Shown: positions 35,194-44,390 of the stretch, piece by piece
Position numbering within the stretch: the stretch's first letter is position 1
How the letters are laid out: the number at the start of each line of letters is the position of its first letter
DNA from: Streptococcus caballi DSM 19004
Lineage (GTDB): Bacteria > Bacillota > Bacilli > Lactobacillales > Streptococcaceae
Assembly (NCBI RefSeq): GCF_000379985.1
Contig: NZ_KB904074.1
Coordinates: 62,001 to 126,000 of the forward strand
DNA: 64,000 nucleotides
Direction: 5' to 3'
The notes under the pieces: generated by a model
Database searches by the model: none
Told to the model about the DNA's origin: nothing
Seen by the model: only the letters and a program-made list of their open reading frames with translations
Position numbers and translations under genes: made by a program

Positions 35194-35514
35194 ATGATTC
35201 CAGACGACTTATTAGAGAGAAGTAAAGCGATTCGGCAGGCTTATCATGCGCTTGAAATCAAGCATCACGGAAAAGAATGGTCTGTCGAGGAGGATCTTCT
35301 CGCCCTATCTAATGATATTGGCAATCTCAATCGTTTGGTTATGACCAAGCAAGGTCGCTACTATGATGAGACGCCCTATCAGCTAGAGTCCAAATTAGCT
35401 GAAAACATCTGGTGGCTTTTGGAATTGTCAGATCGTTTGGAAGTGGATATCCAAACAGAAATGGAGAACTTCCTATCTGAGAAAGAACAGATGCTTCATA
35501 TTAACAAGAACTGA
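35194..35514 (+). CDS. MazG-like nucleotide pyrophosphohydrolase family protein
   Basis: 106 residues from ATG 35194, which follows AAAGGGGGAAAAG. The frame is open upstream through the T-box, but that part is RNA leader. The pattern VEEDLLALSNDIGNLNRLVM and KLAENIWWLLELSDRLEVDI gives the two acidic helices (E/D pairs) of the all-alpha NTP pyrophosphohydrolase fold, as in MazG-like proteins. It lies between the T-box terminator and thrS (54 bases), so it should be induced with thrS by threonine starvation. Substrate is unknown; a house-cleaning or nucleotide-signal role is inference. Confidence 0.7.
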   Translation: MIPDDLLERSKAIRQAYHALEIKHHGKEWSVEEDLLALSNDIGNLNRLVMTKQGRYYDETPYQLESKLAENIWWLLELSDRLEVDIQTEMENFLSEKEQMLHINKN

Positions 35515-35568
35515 CCGCTCTTTGATCTAATAATTGTTTATTTGAAAATAAAACTAAAGGAGACTATA

Positions 35569-37518
35569 ATGCTAAACATTACTTTTCCAGACGGCGCTGT
35601 GCGTCAATTTGAGTCTGGTATTACAACTTTTGAAATTGCTCAAAGTATTTCGAATTCTCTTGCCAAGAAAGCTTTAGCAGGTAAATTTAACGGTAAACTG
35701 ATTGACACGACACGTGCGATTACAGAAGATGGCAGTATCGAGATTGTTACGCCTGACCATGAGGATGCTTTGCCAATCTTGCGTCACTCAGCTGCTCACC
35801 TCTTTGCCCAAGCTGCGCGTCGTCTTTTCCCCGATATTCATCTGGGTGTCGGTCCAGCTATCGAAGATGGGTTCTATTACGACACGGACAATCAAGCAGG
35901 TCAAATTTCTAACGAAGATCTTCCGCGTATCGAAGAAGAAATGAAGAAAATCGTCAAAGAAAACTTCCCTTCTATTCGTGAAGAAGTAACTAAATATGAG
36001 GCGCGTGAAATCTTCAAAAACGATCCATACAAATTAGAATTGATTGAAGAACATTCAGAAGATGAAGGTGGTCTCACCATCTACCGCCAAGGTGAATATG
36101 TGGATCTCTGCCGTGGCCCACACGTGCCATCAACGGGTCGTATCCAAGTCTTCCACTTGCTCAATGTGGCTGGGGCCTACTGGCGCGGAAATTCTGATAA
36201 CGCTATGATGCAACGTATTTATGGTACAGCCTGGTTTGACAAGAAAGATCTTAAAGCCTACCTCAAACGTCTGGAAGAAGCCAAAGAACGTGATCATCGT
36301 AAACTTGGTAAAGAACTTGATCTCTTCATGATTTCACAAGAAGTTGGTCAAGGTCTGCCTTTCTGGCTGCCAAATGGTGCAACTATTCGTCGCACACTAG
36401 AACGCTACATTGTTGACAAGGAAATTGCTGCGGGCTACCAACACGTTTATACGCCACCGATTGCCTCTGTTGACCTCTACAAGACATCAGGCCACTGGGA
36501 TCATTACCGCGAAGACATGTTTCCAACTATGGACATGGGTGACGGTGAAGAATTTGTCCTTCGTCCAATGAACTGCCCACACCACATTGAGGTCTACAAA
36601 CACCATGTGCATTCCTACCGCGAACTGCCGATCCGTATTGCTGAAATCGGTATGATGCACCGCTATGAAAAATCTGGTGCCCTGACTGGTCTGCAGCGTG
36701 TGCGTGAAATGTCATTGAACGATGGTCATACCTTCGTGACACCAGAACAAATTCAAGACGAATTTAAAAAGACGCTTCAGTTGATCATTGACGTTTACGA
36801 AGATTTCAACTTGACGGATTACCGTTTCCGCCTGTCCTACCGCGATCCTAAAGATACGCACAAATATTATGACAACGACGAAATGTGGGAAAATGCCCAA
36901 GCCATGCTCAAAGCAGCCATGGATGACATGGAATTAGATTACTTTGAAGCAGAAGGAGAAGCAGCCTTCTACGGTCCAAAACTCGATATTCAAGTGAAAA
37001 CAGCCCTTGGTAATGAAGAAACCTTGTCAACCATCCAATTGGACTTCCTCTTGCCAGAACGCTTTGACCTCAAATATGTCGGTGCAGACGGAGAAGAACA
37101 CCGTCCAGTCATGATTCACCGCGGTGTCATTTCCACAATGGAACGCTTTACTGCTATCCTGATTGAAAACTACAAGGGAGCTTTCCCAACTTGGTTGGCT
37201 CCCCAACAAGTCACTGTTATCCCAATCTCAAATGAAGCTCACATTGACTATGCTTGGGAAGTCGCAAAAACGCTTCGTGACCGCGGTATCCGTGTAGAAG
37301 TGGATGAACGCAACGAAAAAATGCAGTATAAGATCCGTGCCAGCCAAACCCAAAAAATTCCTTACCAACTCATCGTTGGGGACAAAGAAATGGCAGACGG
37401 CACTGTCAACGTCCGCCGCTATGGTAGTAAAGCCACCCACACAGAAAGCATGGCAGAATTTACAGAAAATATCCTAGCTGATATTGCTCGTAAATCAAAA
37501 CCAGCTGATGCTGAATAG
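35569..37518 (+). CDS. thrS: Threonyl-tRNA synthetase
   Basis: 649 residues, full length. N-terminal TGS domain ([20 protein letters not shown]), editing domain with [17 protein letters not shown] (zinc-type histidines) and [11 protein letters not shown]. The class II catalytic core has [15 protein letters not shown] and [19 protein letters not shown], and a C-terminal anticodon-binding domain follows. It charges tRNA-Thr. The start at 35569 has AAAGGAG 7 nt upstream; an upstream TTG is rejected. Expression is predicted to be controlled by the T-box leader. Confidence 0.97.
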   Translation: MLNITFPDGAVRQFESGITTFEIAQSISNSLAKKALAGKFNGKLIDTTRAITEDGSIEIVTPDHEDALPILRHSAAHLFAQAARRLFPDIHLGVGPAIEDGFYYDTDNQAGQISNEDLPRIEEEMKKIVKENFPSIREEVTKYEAREIFKNDPYKLELIEEHSEDEGGLTIYRQGEYVDLCRGPHVPSTGRIQVFHLLNVAGAYWRGNSDNAMMQRIYGTAWFDKKDLKAYLKRLEEAKERDHRKLGKELDLFMISQEVGQGLPFWLPNGATIRRTLERYIVDKEIAAGYQHVYTPPIASVDLYKTSGHWDHYREDMFPTMDMGDGEEFVLRPMNCPHHIEVYKHHVHSYRELPIRIAEIGMMHRYEKSGALTGLQRVREMSLNDGHTFVTPEQIQDEFKKTLQLIIDVYEDFNLTDYRFRLSYRDPKDTHKYYDNDEMWENAQAMLKAAMDDMELDYFEAEGEAAFYGPKLDIQVKTALGNEETLSTIQLDFLLPERFDLKYVGADGEEHRPVMIHRGVISTMERFTAILIENYKGAFPTWLAPQQVTVIPISNEAHIDYAWEVAKTLRDRGIRVEVDERNEKMQYKIRASQTQKIPYQLIVGDKEMADGTVNVRRYGSKATHTESMAEFTENILADIARKSKPADAE

Positions 37519-37525
37519 GTAAAAG

Positions 37526-37552
37526 AAGAAGTCCATGTGGGCTTCTTTTGCT
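37526..37552 (+). terminator. thrS terminator
   Basis: AAGAAGTCC/GGGCTTCTT stem with an ATGT loop, then TTTTG. Confidence 0.8.
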
Positions 37553-37717
37553 TACCGCAAATAGTGGTTAGTCGCGCAAGAAAATCAGTTTATCTTGACT
37601 AATTTTCTACCAAGATTGATTAACCACCTCTCTTTGGTTGCTAAAATAATTTTGACAGTATAGTTCAAGGAAAATGAATCTGTCTGAAGTAGGTTTAACA
37701 ACTTTCTAAGGAAGAGA

Positions 37718-37747
37718 AAAAGTCCATCTCGTTTGAGATAGACCTTT
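37718..37747 (-). terminator. Terminator of the secreted repeat protein (minus strand)
   Basis: GTCCATCTC/GAGATAGAC hairpin with a GTTT loop, preceded by an A-run on the plus strand, directly downstream of the minus-strand gene ending at 37752. Confidence 0.75.
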
Positions 37748-37751
37748 TGAC

Positions 37752-39260
37752 TTAATTAGCGAAATTAGTTGAAGTTTTGAAATAGTTATCAAAATCGTTG
37801 CGGTCAATCATGACCTTGTCTTCTTCAACAGCTTGCTCTGGTATGGAAGGGCTGTAGCTTTCTTGGACGGTTAAGGTATACTTGCTGTTGCCTTTGACTA
37901 GGTTTTGCCCAGCTAAACTAATATTAACTTTTTTACCGTTTTTATCAAGGATTTTGGCACCTTTTTCCATGTTGAGTTGGCTGATGGTAGAATCTGCTGT
38001 CATAATCCACTTGCTATTTTTGGAGATGTTAACAGTGATGGGATTATCGCTGGGATTGGTGTTAACTGCGTTTAAGCTAATTTTTGTTTTTCCTGTATAG
38101 ATGGATTTTTCTTTGAGGGTAAGATTGAGGCTGGAAATGCTATCTACTTCAATGTCTCCCTTTAAATCCTGATTGAGACAGAGTAAGTTAGCCTGAGCAC
38201 CGTTACTTCCTGCCAGCCCCATATTTTTGTTGTTACCTGCCAGTTTCAGAAGGTTAACTTTAGCATTGTTATAAGTCAGCTGATTGTTATTCAGGGTGAT
38301 GTTTGCTTGTGTATTGGTGAGGTAGATTAGGTCTCCTGAGGAAATAGCAGAGCTGATATTGGAGTTGCTAATATTTAGAGAAGCTGTTGGTCTGTTTTCT
38401 TCATCCTGATAAGCATCCTCACTGTAAATAGAGATTGGGCTAGGTGTTTCTTGATCTGCCGTATCTGCTGATCTATCATCGGTGCTGTTGGTCAAGTCTG
38501 AATCTTGAATAAGAAGGTTTCCAGAACCAATGAGACTGGCAATGGGGCTAGTGCCAGCGGATCCTGTTATATTCTTAACCTCAAGCTGCCCCTTAGAACT
38601 TAAAAGAGGAGACTGGCTGCCACTGGTGCTGAGGACAGAATTAGTGGCTGAAATCTGTCCGCCCAAGTCAGCTGTTATCCCTGCACTATCCTTTCCTTGT
38701 GTTGCGACAGTCAATTTATTAACTAGAATTTGTCCTTCTTTACTAGCGTAGAGAGCTGCTGATTGGTCAGCAGTGGTAGAAATAGTTGTCTTGTTGGCAT
38801 AGATCTGAGCTTGTTCGGTTGAAAAAAGTCCAGCGCTATTCAAACTATCGGCGCTCAGCTTGGAATTAACCAGATAAGCTTTGCTATTTTTATCTTTAGC
38901 GTGTAAGATAGCATTGTAGCCTAGTCTGGCATCATCTTGGCTGTCACCAGTTTTAGTTAAGAAGGCTTTATTGAGAGTTAGACTACCACCATTTTCAATT
39001 AAAGCAGCTGTTTGTTCAGCATTAACTGCATCGCTTTCTTCTTTGGAAATGACCTCGCTTGCATCAGCGTGTAGGACAGCACTCATTTTTGACTCAGACT
39101 TGTTTGTAAGGCTTCCTGTGTTTTCAGACTCAGCTGGTTTGGGTTGTTCCCCTGCCTTTTCAGCAGCAAATACAGAAAATTGTGAGAAGCAAGTTAAACT
39201 GACTAGAAGTCCCGCGACTGTTAGCATGAGCAGTTGTTTACAAGCTTGAGAATATCTCAT
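37752..39260 (-). CDS. Secreted, probably beta-helical repeat protein, function unknown
   Basis: 502 residues. A Sec signal peptide ends near FSVFA/AEK (residue 32). The body has many short Ser/Thr/Asn-rich strands with regular spacing (e.g. GGSLTLNKAFLTKTGD, SALYASKEGQILVNKLTVAT, SLNISNSNISSAISSGDLIY), the pattern of right-handed parallel beta-helix proteins such as adhesins or pectate-lyase folds. No LPXTG, LysM or choline-binding repeats, and only one cysteine in the mature part, so attachment is unclear. A perfect CiaR box lies in its promoter. I do not recognise a named family. Confidence 0.72.
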   Translation of the reverse strand: MRYSQACKQLLMLTVAGLLVSLTCFSQFSVFAAEKAGEQPKPAESENTGSLTNKSESKMSAVLHADASEVISKEESDAVNAEQTAALIENGGSLTLNKAFLTKTGDSQDDARLGYNAILHAKDKNSKAYLVNSKLSADSLNSAGLFSTEQAQIYANKTTISTTADQSAALYASKEGQILVNKLTVATQGKDSAGITADLGGQISATNSVLSTSGSQSPLLSSKGQLEVKNITGSAGTSPIASLIGSGNLLIQDSDLTNSTDDRSADTADQETPSPISIYSEDAYQDEENRPTASLNISNSNISSAISSGDLIYLTNTQANITLNNNQLTYNNAKVNLLKLAGNNKNMGLAGSNGAQANLLCLNQDLKGDIEVDSISSLNLTLKEKSIYTGKTKISLNAVNTNPSDNPITVNISKNSKWIMTADSTISQLNMEKGAKILDKNGKKVNISLAGQNLVKGNSKYTLTVQESYSPSIPEQAVEEDKVMIDRNDFDNYFKTSTNFAN

Positions 39261-39292
39261 TCCTTTGCCCCTTTTTTGTTACTTATACCACC

Positions 39293-39325
39293 ATTATACC
39301 TTAAAGAACTTAATTTTACCTTAAG
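39293..39325 (-). promoter_or_regulatory. CiaR-type promoter of the secreted repeat protein
   Basis: On the minus strand CTTAAG-GTAAA-ATTAAG (39325 to 39309) matches the CiaR direct-repeat consensus NTTAAG-N5-WTTAAG exactly, ten bases before a perfect TATAAT (39298 to 39293). This is the geometry of CiaR-activated streptococcal promoters. Confidence 0.7.
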
Positions 39326-39332
39326 AAAATGT

Positions 39333-39363
39333 TTGACTCTACTCTAAGGTCAGGGCTTATCAT
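39333..39363 (+). promoter_or_regulatory. MerR-type promoter with a 19-bp spacer
   Basis: TTGACT (39333-39338) and TATCAT (39358-39363) are separated by 19 bp holding an imperfect inverted repeat GACTCTA-CTC-TAAGGTC (39335-39351). The overlong spacer is characteristic of MerR-family-controlled promoters. Confidence 0.65.
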
Positions 39364-39384
39364 AATCTTGTAAGGAGGTTTATC

Positions 39385-40122
39385 ATGTATCTTATCAAAG
39401 AAGCTGCGCAGCTTTCAGGGGTTTCTGTCAAAACCTTGCACCACTATGACAAGATAGGTCTGTTGATTCCTCAAAAGGGGGATAATGGCTATCGCTACTA
39501 TGACGAGGCGGATTTAGAGCGCTTGCAGGTTATTCTCTTTTATAAATACCTAGGATTTTCTCTGGCAGAAATCGCAGAGCTCTTAAACGAGAAGAAGTCA
39601 GACCTTTTGTCACATCTTTCTAGGCAGCTTAATTTGCTGCAAAAAGAAAAAGATCACTTGGAGATCTTGATTGATACCTTACAAAAAACTATTCAAGCGC
39701 AGAAAGGAAATGTTACAATGACAACTAAAGAAAAATTTACTGGTTTCACTTATGACAACCATACTGGTTATTATGACCAAGCCGTTCAAAAATATGGCAA
39801 AGAAGTTATGGATAGGGCAAGACAAAAGCAAGTCGGCAAGGAGGAAGAAATGATGACTGCCTTTAACCAGGTCTTTGCTAGTTTTGCTCAGCATCTTACT
39901 GATAATATGGATGTTATCGATGCTGTCAATCAAGCTTTAGCTGACCAGCTCTATCATCTTATTAACGAGTATGCCTTTGATTGCTCTATTGAAGTCTTTA
40001 ACTATATTGGTAAGAGCTATGCTGCTAATCCAGATTTCAAGCATAACATTGATCAATTTGGTACAGGCGTGGCTGACTACGCTAGTCACGTCATTGAAGC
40101 CTATGTTGCCTCTCACAGATAA
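39385..40122 (+). CDS. MerR family regulator with TipAS drug-sensing domain
   Basis: 245 residues. An N-terminal winged helix YLIKEAAQLSGVSVKTLHHYDKIG with the RYYDEADLERLQ wing defines MerR. A coiled-coil dimerisation helix lies at about residues 75-110, then a TipAS-like domain (about 120-245) with YDNHTGYYDQAVQKYG. An internal ATG (39718) could give a stand-alone TipAS protein as known for TipA. TipAS binds thiopeptide-like antibiotics in other bacteria. AAGGAGG precedes the ATG. It is divergent from the secreted repeat protein gene. Confidence 0.88.
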   Translation: MYLIKEAAQLSGVSVKTLHHYDKIGLLIPQKGDNGYRYYDEADLERLQVILFYKYLGFSLAEIAELLNEKKSDLLSHLSRQLNLLQKEKDHLEILIDTLQKTIQAQKGNVTMTTKEKFTGFTYDNHTGYYDQAVQKYGKEVMDRARQKQVGKEEEMMTAFNQVFASFAQHLTDNMDVIDAVNQALADQLYHLINEYAFDCSIEVFNYIGKSYAANPDFKHNIDQFGTGVADYASHVIEAYVASHR

Positions 40123-40191
40123 GCCTGACCTAGAAAACTCGTCTTCAATTTTCATTTTTGTTATAATATAATTTTGAAAGGAGGCGAGCAC

Positions 40192-41235
40192 ATGTGGTCA
40201 ATTTTTCCTAGAAATCAATTTAATCAAGAAAATCTAAAGCAGCGTTACAAGCAAGCTCAACAATTATTAATTTGGCGTGATTTTGGTTGGTCGCTGAGGG
40301 ACTTACAGGTCTTATTGCGGCACAAGCTTGATTTGTCGGATGATCACCTTGGTTCGCCGACCTTTAAAATCTTGTGGCAGAATGCTCTGACTAGTAAGCC
40401 TGCTAAAGAATTGCTGACTATCTTGCTAAACATGGCGGCTTTACCGGATGATTTATCGGGTGATTTGGCTGATAATCAGTTCTTGGTCGGACGTTTCTCA
40501 GCCGACTTGGCACCAGATGACGCTTTCTGGTCTCAGTTGGCTGAGCTAGTTCATTTAGCTTTTCCTGCGGGCAGTCTGTCTCAGCCTGATGAATTAGCCA
40601 AAAAAGTACACCAGCTTCGCTACGTCATTTCCAGTCAACAGGCTCAATATGTTCGGCAGCATTTTCGAAAAGCAGACATGACAGATGGGCAAGCTTTAGC
40701 TCGATTTTTAAAGGGCAAGCGTCAGGAAAGACGCTGGCGTAAGAACTTTGATTTTACTTTGACAGAGTCTGCTCGCCTCCACAATAAAGTTTCCTTTGAA
40801 GAAGGAGAAATAATCTACCCCGATGGACAAATGTCAGTCAATATTAAAATCCTGCTAGGCTTTCATACGGAATTTATTCTGGATAGCCAAGGTAATTTCC
40901 TCAATGAGGTAGACGCAGAAAAAGTTAGTCAGAAAGGTATTATCAACGGAGCCAGTTTTAACTATGCATCCAGAAACGACAGTCGCCATAGGCAACTAGA
41001 TATCAATCCTGTTAAAGTTCATGACCCTCAATTTCGAAAATTGGCATGTAAAGGCTATCGCTCCCCCAACAATGGGAAAGTTAGGTTGCTGAAGAAACCA
41101 GTTGATTATGAGCACAGCTATTTTAATAAAAGAGGCCTCTATGCTGTAGACAATAGAAGCCCTAAAAAGCTGATTGATAAAGAGACTAGGTCTTTTAAGC
41201 GACAAATTAAAAATATCATAAAACCACATGTTTAG
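40192..41235 (+). CDS. DUF3114 domain protein
   Basis: 347 residues from ATG 40192, with AAAGGAGGCGAGCAC upstream and a TATAAT-rich promoter at about 40162. The streptococcal DUF3114 family pattern is present, including ISSQQAQYVRQHF, a basic KGKRQERRWRKNFDF and the C-terminal NYASRNDSRHRQLDINPVKV. No signal peptide or membrane segment. Function is unknown. Highly basic C-terminus. A hairpin shared with the convergent gln operon follows at once. Confidence 0.75.
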   Translation: MWSIFPRNQFNQENLKQRYKQAQQLLIWRDFGWSLRDLQVLLRHKLDLSDDHLGSPTFKILWQNALTSKPAKELLTILLNMAALPDDLSGDLADNQFLVGRFSADLAPDDAFWSQLAELVHLAFPAGSLSQPDELAKKVHQLRYVISSQQAQYVRQHFRKADMTDGQALARFLKGKRQERRWRKNFDFTLTESARLHNKVSFEEGEIIYPDGQMSVNIKILLGFHTEFILDSQGNFLNEVDAEKVSQKGIINGASFNYASRNDSRHRQLDINPVKVHDPQFRKLACKGYRSPNNGKVRLLKKPVDYEHSYFNKRGLYAVDNRSPKKLIDKETRSFKRQIKNIIKPHV

Positions 41236-41256
41236 TGAAAACATATGGTTTTTTTC
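41222..41256. terminator. Terminator between DUF3114 gene and the convergent gln operon
   Basis: AACCACATGTTT/AAACATATGGTT stem, AGTGA loop, then a run of seven T. It overlaps the last codons of the DUF3114 gene. Confidence 0.75.
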
Positions 41257-41903
41257 TATTCCGCAGCTTGTTCCCATTTTTTGGCCAAACGGCGTGAGAA
41301 GCTTGAGATGAGAAAGTTGATGACAAAGTAGATTGCAGCAATGAGAGCGTAGAGGGTAAAGACCTGACTCGCCTCAAAATAGCGTCCCATGAGGATTTGG
41401 CTCTTACCAAAAAGTTCTTGGATGGCAATAACAGAGTAGAGGAGAGAAGTGTCTTTGATAACTGTGACAAATTGTGAAATGATAGCCGGCAGCATCTTAC
41501 GAAAAGCTTGTGGAAAGACGATGTAGATAAAAATCTGAAAACCTGTCATCCCTTGAGCTAAACCAGCTTCCGTTTGCCCATGGTCAACACCGTTTAAACC
41601 TCCTCGAATGATTTCGGCTAAGGCAGCTGAGGTAAAGACTGTGAAAGCAGTGATACCAGCTGGTGTTGATTTCATTTGGAAAACAAGGAAAATAATGAAA
41701 ATCCAAAGCAAGTTAGGGACATTACGGACAAATTCTATGTAGATGCTGGAAATCCATCTGAAAAAAGGATTCTTACCATTACGCATGACCGCAAGAATTG
41801 TTCCTAAGATTGTTGACAAGACAATAGCAAAAAAGGAAATGTAAAGCGTCAATCCTAGGCCTTGGAGAATGAACTTGATATTAGTTGGTGTTAAAACTGA
41901 CAT
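41256..41903 (-). CDS. glnP: Amino-acid ABC transporter permease (GlnP/GlnM type)
   Basis: 215 residues, about five membrane helices of the His/Glu/Gln/Arg-type permease family. The EAA loop that contacts the ATPase reads GQTEAGLAQGMTGFQIFIYI at about residues 110-129. It is the last gene of a four-gene minus-strand operon (ATPase, binding protein, two permeases) that matches streptococcal glnQHMP, next to vicR as in S. mutans. It should import glutamate/glutamine. Confidence 0.88.
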   Translation of the reverse strand: MSVLTPTNIKFILQGLGLTLYISFFAIVLSTILGTILAVMRNGKNPFFRWISSIYIEFVRNVPNLLWIFIIFLVFQMKSTPAGITAFTVFTSAALAEIIRGGLNGVDHGQTEAGLAQGMTGFQIFIYIVFPQAFRKMLPAIISQFVTVIKDTSLLYSVIAIQELFGKSQILMGRYFEASQVFTLYALIAAIYFVINFLISSFSRRLAKKWEQAAE

Positions 41904-41917
41904 GTTTTTCTCCTTTC

Positions 41918-42616
41918 TTAAAGTGAGTAGGATTTCTTATTAGCTTCTTCTTTACGACGCGCCCAGGTTGCCAGTGGGAAGCACATGATAAAGTAGAGGA
42001 GAGCTGCACCAGCAAAGGCAGGTACATAGTTGGTTGTGTCGTAAGCCCAAGCTTTGGCCGTGAACATAATATCAGCACCAGAAATGATGGCAACAGTTGA
42101 TGTATTTTTTATCAAATTAACAACCTGATTGGTCATCGGTGGTAAAATGGTTCGAATGGCTTGAGGCAGGATAATCATGCTCATGGTCTGGCTGTAGGTG
42201 AATCCTTGAGAAAGTGCTGCTTCAGTCTGCCCTCTTGGCACAGCTTCAATACCTGAACGAATGACCTCCGCGATATAAGCACCGTGATAAACGCCTACAC
42301 AGAGCACGGCTGTGAAAAAGGCTGAAATCATGATGGTACTATTGGACAAAATGGCTAAGCCGTAATAAACAAAGACAAACTGAACCAATAGCGGCGTGTT
42401 TTGAAAGACTTCAACATAGACACGAGCGATGGCTTTGAGTACTTTATTTTTTGAAGAAGACATAGCACCGAAAATGATACCAAGTATGAGAGCTAGGATG
42501 AGTGCACCGACTGACATTCCTAAAGTATAGAGAAATCCCTTAGCAAATTCACCAAAATTGCTAAAGAAAGCTGCCCAACGTGAAAGGGCAAATGGACTTG
42601 TTGTGAGTATGGTCAT
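41918..42616 (-). CDS. glnM: Amino-acid ABC transporter permease (GlnM type)
   Basis: 232 residues with five membrane helices and the EAA loop GQTEAALSQGFTYSQTMSMI (about residues 127-146). The sequence FQNTPLLVQFVFVYYGL is typical of polar-amino-acid permeases. It heterodimerises with the next permease. It lies 17 bases after the binding-protein gene; the following permease starts 14 bases downstream. Gene letters follow the S. mutans order and are by context. Confidence 0.88.
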   Translation of the reverse strand: MTILTTSPFALSRWAAFFSNFGEFAKGFLYTLGMSVGALILALILGIIFGAMSSSKNKVLKAIARVYVEVFQNTPLLVQFVFVYYGLAILSNSTIMISAFFTAVLCVGVYHGAYIAEVIRSGIEAVPRGQTEAALSQGFTYSQTMSMIILPQAIRTILPPMTNQVVNLIKNTSTVAIISGADIMFTAKAWAYDTTNYVPAFAGAALLYFIMCFPLATWARRKEEANKKSYSL

Positions 42617-42633
42617 ATTGTGTTCTCCCTTTC

Positions 42634-43449
42634 TTAATTATTATCGGTTGTAGCAGGTTTCAAATCATATTTTTTGTAAATCTTTTGCAGGCTGCCATCT
42701 TTTGACCACTTGTTAATCAGATTATTGATATAGCTAGTAACCTCAGTGTTGGATTTCTTAGTGGCAATCCCGTACAATTGCGTATTAAATCCGCCAGATA
42801 AGATTTTTGTTTTTTCACTGCGATAACCAGACAAGATAGATTTGTCGACAGAGAAGGCATCAATGCGCTTGGCGTAGAGAGAGACCGCTAATTCTGGATA
42901 AGATCCAAGTTGTACAAATTTAAAACTGAGGTTGTGAGCTTTGCCATATTCTTCGATAGCGACCTTGGTTGTAGAACCTTGAGAGACACCGATTGTTTTG
43001 CCGTTCAAATCTGCGATGTTAGATATACCGCTAGATTTATTAACAAGAAAGCCGACTTCATCGGTATAATATGGAGTGCTAAAGCTGTAAGAAGCCTGAC
43101 GCTCTGGCGTAATGGTGTAGGTCGCGATAACCAGATCAACCTGACCGTTATCCATAACAGCCTCACGTGTTTGTGCGGTTACAGGAGTGAACTCAATTTT
43201 AACGTCCAAACTTTTGGCAATCTTACGAGCAATGTCAATCTCCATACCTTCGTATTTACCTGTTTCTGCACTATAGTAACCAAAGTTTGGCACATCCTGT
43301 TTGACACCGACTTTTAGAACACCCGCCTTTTGAATTTTTTGGATTTGAGCAGATTGTGTGTCAGCTTGAGTAGTTTGAGGTTGTCCCAAAGCGGTTAAAA
43401 GTAAGAGAAGAGCTGCAGCAAGGAAGGTTAACATTTTTTTGATCGTCAT
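42634..43449 (-). CDS. glnH: Polar amino-acid ABC transporter substrate-binding protein, without lipobox
   Basis: 271 residues of the family-3 solute-binding fold: AGVLKVGVKQDVPNFGYYSA, GKYEGMEIDIARKIAKSL, and LVIATYTITPERQ with the ligand-binding arginine. The hydrophobic signal peptide ends near TTQA/D (residue 29). The protein contains no cysteine at all, so it cannot be lipid-anchored as Gram-positive binding proteins usually are. It must be secreted, held by an uncleaved signal, or tethered by the permease. AGGAGG precedes the ATG. Confidence 0.88.
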   Translation of the reverse strand: MTIKKMLTFLAAALLLLLTALGQPQTTQADTQSAQIQKIQKAGVLKVGVKQDVPNFGYYSAETGKYEGMEIDIARKIAKSLDVKIEFTPVTAQTREAVMDNGQVDLVIATYTITPERQASYSFSTPYYTDEVGFLVNKSSGISNIADLNGKTIGVSQGSTTKVAIEEYGKAHNLSFKFVQLGSYPELAVSLYAKRIDAFSVDKSILSGYRSEKTKILSGGFNTQLYGIATKKSNTEVTSYINNLINKWSKDGSLQKIYKKYDLKPATTDNN

Positions 43450-43460
43450 AGATTGACCTC

Positions 43461-44225
43461 CTATTTAACCGCAACGCGTTCGCTGGTATGATTGATAATT
43501 TTGCTGAGAAATTGTTGAGCGCGTGGCTCAGTTGGATGGTCAAAGAAACCTTGAACATCAGTTGTATCTACCAAAATTTGTCCTTCAGCCATAAAGATGA
43601 TACGGTCGGCCACTTCTCGGGCAAATCCCATTTCATGTGTCACGACAACCATGTTCATTCCTTCTTTAGCAAGGTTTTGCATAACCGCTAAAACATCACC
43701 TATGGTTTCAGGGTCTAGGGCAGATGTTGGTTCGTCAAAGAGGAGTAGCTCAGGTTGCATAGCTAGGCCGCGAGCGATGGCAACACGTTGTTTTTGTCCA
43801 CCCGACAGCATGCCTGGGTATGAATCTTTACGATCCCACATATTAACATAAGTCAAATATTTCTCAGCAATAGCTTCCGCTTCTTTTTGAGATTTTCCGA
43901 GAACCTTAATGGGCGCTAGGGTGACATTTTCTAACACTGTTTTATGGGGATAAAGATTAAAGTGCTGGAAGACCATACCAACTTCTTTGCGTAGTTGAAC
44001 CAAGTCTTTAGCGCTAGCATTGGCAAGCTCATGTCCGTTGACTTTTAGACTGCCTGTTTCGATAGATTCTAGGGCATTCATGGTTCGAATCAGAGTTGAT
44101 TTTCCTGAGCCAGAAGGTCCCAAAAGAACGACAACCTGTCCTTTTTCAATTTCTAAATTTATATCCCGAAGTGCATGGTAATCACCATAATACTTTTCTA
44201 CGTTTTTGTATTCAATAAGTGCCAT
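43461..44225 (-). CDS. glnQ: Polar amino-acid ABC transporter ATP-binding protein
   Basis: 254 residues. Walker A GPSGSGKST at about residues 36-44, Q-loop VFQHFNLYPH, signature LSGGQKQRVAIARGL, Walker B LLLFDEPTSALDP and switch His in VVVTHEMGFA. First gene of the four-gene operon. The ATG at 44225 has AAAGGAG six bases before it; the ATG two codons earlier overlaps that site. A perfect minus-strand -35 TTGACA lies at 44301-44296. It is divergent from vicR. Confidence 0.93.
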   Translation of the reverse strand: MALIEYKNVEKYYGDYHALRDINLEIEKGQVVVLLGPSGSGKSTLIRTMNALESIETGSLKVNGHELANASAKDLVQLRKEVGMVFQHFNLYPHKTVLENVTLAPIKVLGKSQKEAEAIAEKYLTYVNMWDRKDSYPGMLSGGQKQRVAIARGLAMQPELLLFDEPTSALDPETIGDVLAVMQNLAKEGMNMVVVTHEMGFAREVADRIIFMAEGQILVDTTDVQGFFDHPTEPRAQQFLSKIINHTSERVAVK

Positions 44226-44390
44226 AGTCATCTCCTTTATTTTTTGTCATGTTTTCTCACATGAATATATACAGTTTATCATAGAGAGTATATACTGTCA
44301 AATATTATCTGAAAATTTAGATAAAAGGTGTTTTTAAAGTAAAGAGGGATCGCTAGATGTGCAAGATTTTCCATTTAAGGCTATTTTTGA

